From Diorhabda sublineata (lineage: Eukaryota; Arthropoda; Insecta; Coleoptera; Chrysomelidae): a DNA stretch of 64,000 nucleotides. Both the position numbers and the translations under genes were made by a program. Positions within the stretch are counted from its first letter, which is position 1. Every line of letters begins with the position of its first letter. This document shows, one piece after another, positions 63,601 to 64,000 of the stretch. The notes below the pieces were generated by a model that did no database searches, was not told where the DNA came from, and saw only the letters and a list, made by a program, of their open reading frames with translations. The DNA is taken from NCBI RefSeq assembly GCF_026230105.1, contig NC_079484.1:4479805-4543804 (forward strand), written 5' to 3'.

Positions 63601-64000
63601 TCTTCTAAAAATTTTGATTCATCTTCATAAAGTCTAGCATTGGCCATAACTTGTAACTTAGTTCCTTCGCCTCTTAAGTCATAAAAAACTAGTTTAGGAC
63701 CAGATTCCCTAATAGCATGAATACGCCCTGCTACACTGAGTCGATCATTTTCCAATATCTCACCTTCTTTCAGGGATGAATATTTCTCAATAAAACCTTC
63801 CAATGATGATGAAACATGAAACTTGTGTGGGTAAGGAGATTGTTCACCTCCCAGATCTTTAAGTTTATTTATAGCTGTCGATCTAAGTTTGTAATATTCA
63901 TTAGGACTAACTTCTTCTTCTTTAACCTTCGATTCTTTCTGCTTCACAGCTTGGGGAGCCTGTTGAGCAGCTTTTTCGGCCTTTTCTTTAGCTTTCTGTT
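60623..64000 (-). CDS. KARS: Lysyl-tRNA synthetase, cytosolic (N-terminus beyond window)
   Basis: A class II aminoacyl-tRNA synthetase that charges tRNA-Lys with lysine using ATP. Exons seen are 63596-64000 (cut by the window edge), 62592-63034, 61177-61661, 60765-61005 and 60623-60712. Phases join cleanly to 553 residues, with about 40 N-terminal residues missing compared with the human protein (597). The order is a Lys/Ala/Glu-rich N-terminal tail, an OB-fold anticodon-binding domain ('VAGRIHAIRESGPKLVFYDL'), 'RGDIIGVEG', and 'CLHMLPHLHFGLKDKETRFR'. Motif 1 follows (FLEIETPMMN), then motif 2 ([20 protein letters not shown], created by the exon 2-3 junction) and motif 3 ('GWGMGIDRVTMFL'). 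The C-terminus is 'EVLLFPAMKP' and a short acidic tail. It appears functional. Confidence 0.96.
61662..62591. other. KARS intron with a short direct repeat
   Basis: A 930 bp intron. Two loosely similar stretches, around 61990-62050 and 62150-62215 (gggggta...catcaTggggaccttctaaatt type), suggest a decayed local duplication. No gene is seen. Confidence 0.4.
63035..63595. other. KARS intron
   Basis: A 561 bp GT-AG intron. An open frame continues past the donor at 63595 for about 60 codons, but it does not match lysyl-tRNA synthetase and the splice to 63034 restores the family sequence, so it is intronic read-through. Confidence 0.6.

Noticed and set aside
1..64000. tRNA genes
   Set aside because: A scan by eye for B-box sequences (GGTTCGA.TCC type) with a fitting A-box found none; short or divergent ones could be missed.

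Overview
The window is AT-rich nuclear DNA of an animal, almost certainly an insect. The reasons are spliced housekeeping genes with GT-AG introns, short CCTAA/TTAGG-type runs, and decayed mariner, Tc1-like, hAT and non-LTR elements. The insect order cannot be fixed from the sequence alone. Many open frames in the AT-rich stretches begin at TTG or GTG; I restarted real genes at ATG and ignored the rest.

Layout. (1) Positions 1-14814 are gene-poor and hold transposon fossils: a broken hAT/ZBED-like element, a mariner, three non-LTR retrotransposon tails (the third lies at about 16.1-16.4 kb), a DDE fossil, two candidate MITEs and a second mariner. (2) Positions 14815-47436 are the 5' part of junctophilin on the minus strand: coding exon 1 at 47198-47436 and exon 2 at 14815-15026, separated by a 32 kb intron; the rest of the gene lies left of the window. 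(3) Inside that intron sit two large, intronless, convergent genes for secreted, acidic, Ser/Thr-rich repeat proteins (17582-22141 plus, 1519 aa; 25194-32018 minus, 2274 aa). Both are built on a 41-residue (123 bp) period. The same intron holds a second copy of the mariner, other transposon scraps and a 6.1 kb array of a 344 bp satellite (40406-46548). (4) Positions 47437-50413 hold the junctophilin upstream region and unremarkable DNA with one 34-codon ORF. (5) Positions 50414-58000 hold the complete mitochondrial trifunctional enzyme alpha subunit (HADHA; 9 coding exons, 758 aa, minus). An intact intronless kinesin-13 gene (647 aa, minus) lies inside its second intron. (6) OTUD6B (58504-59724, plus, 2 exons, 295 aa) diverges from HADHA across 503 bp. 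(7) Lysyl-tRNA synthetase (60623-64000, minus, 5 exons seen, N-terminus beyond the window) converges on OTUD6B.

The housekeeping genes are conventional. The distinctive content is the pair of repeat-protein genes. They share repeat length, orientation toward each other, core-promoter geometry and short terminal motifs (PSEQS near the N-terminus, CVQP near the C-terminus), although their repeats are otherwise different. I read them as probable diverged paralogues encoding a secreted mucin-, glue- or silk-like material; tissue and function are inference only.
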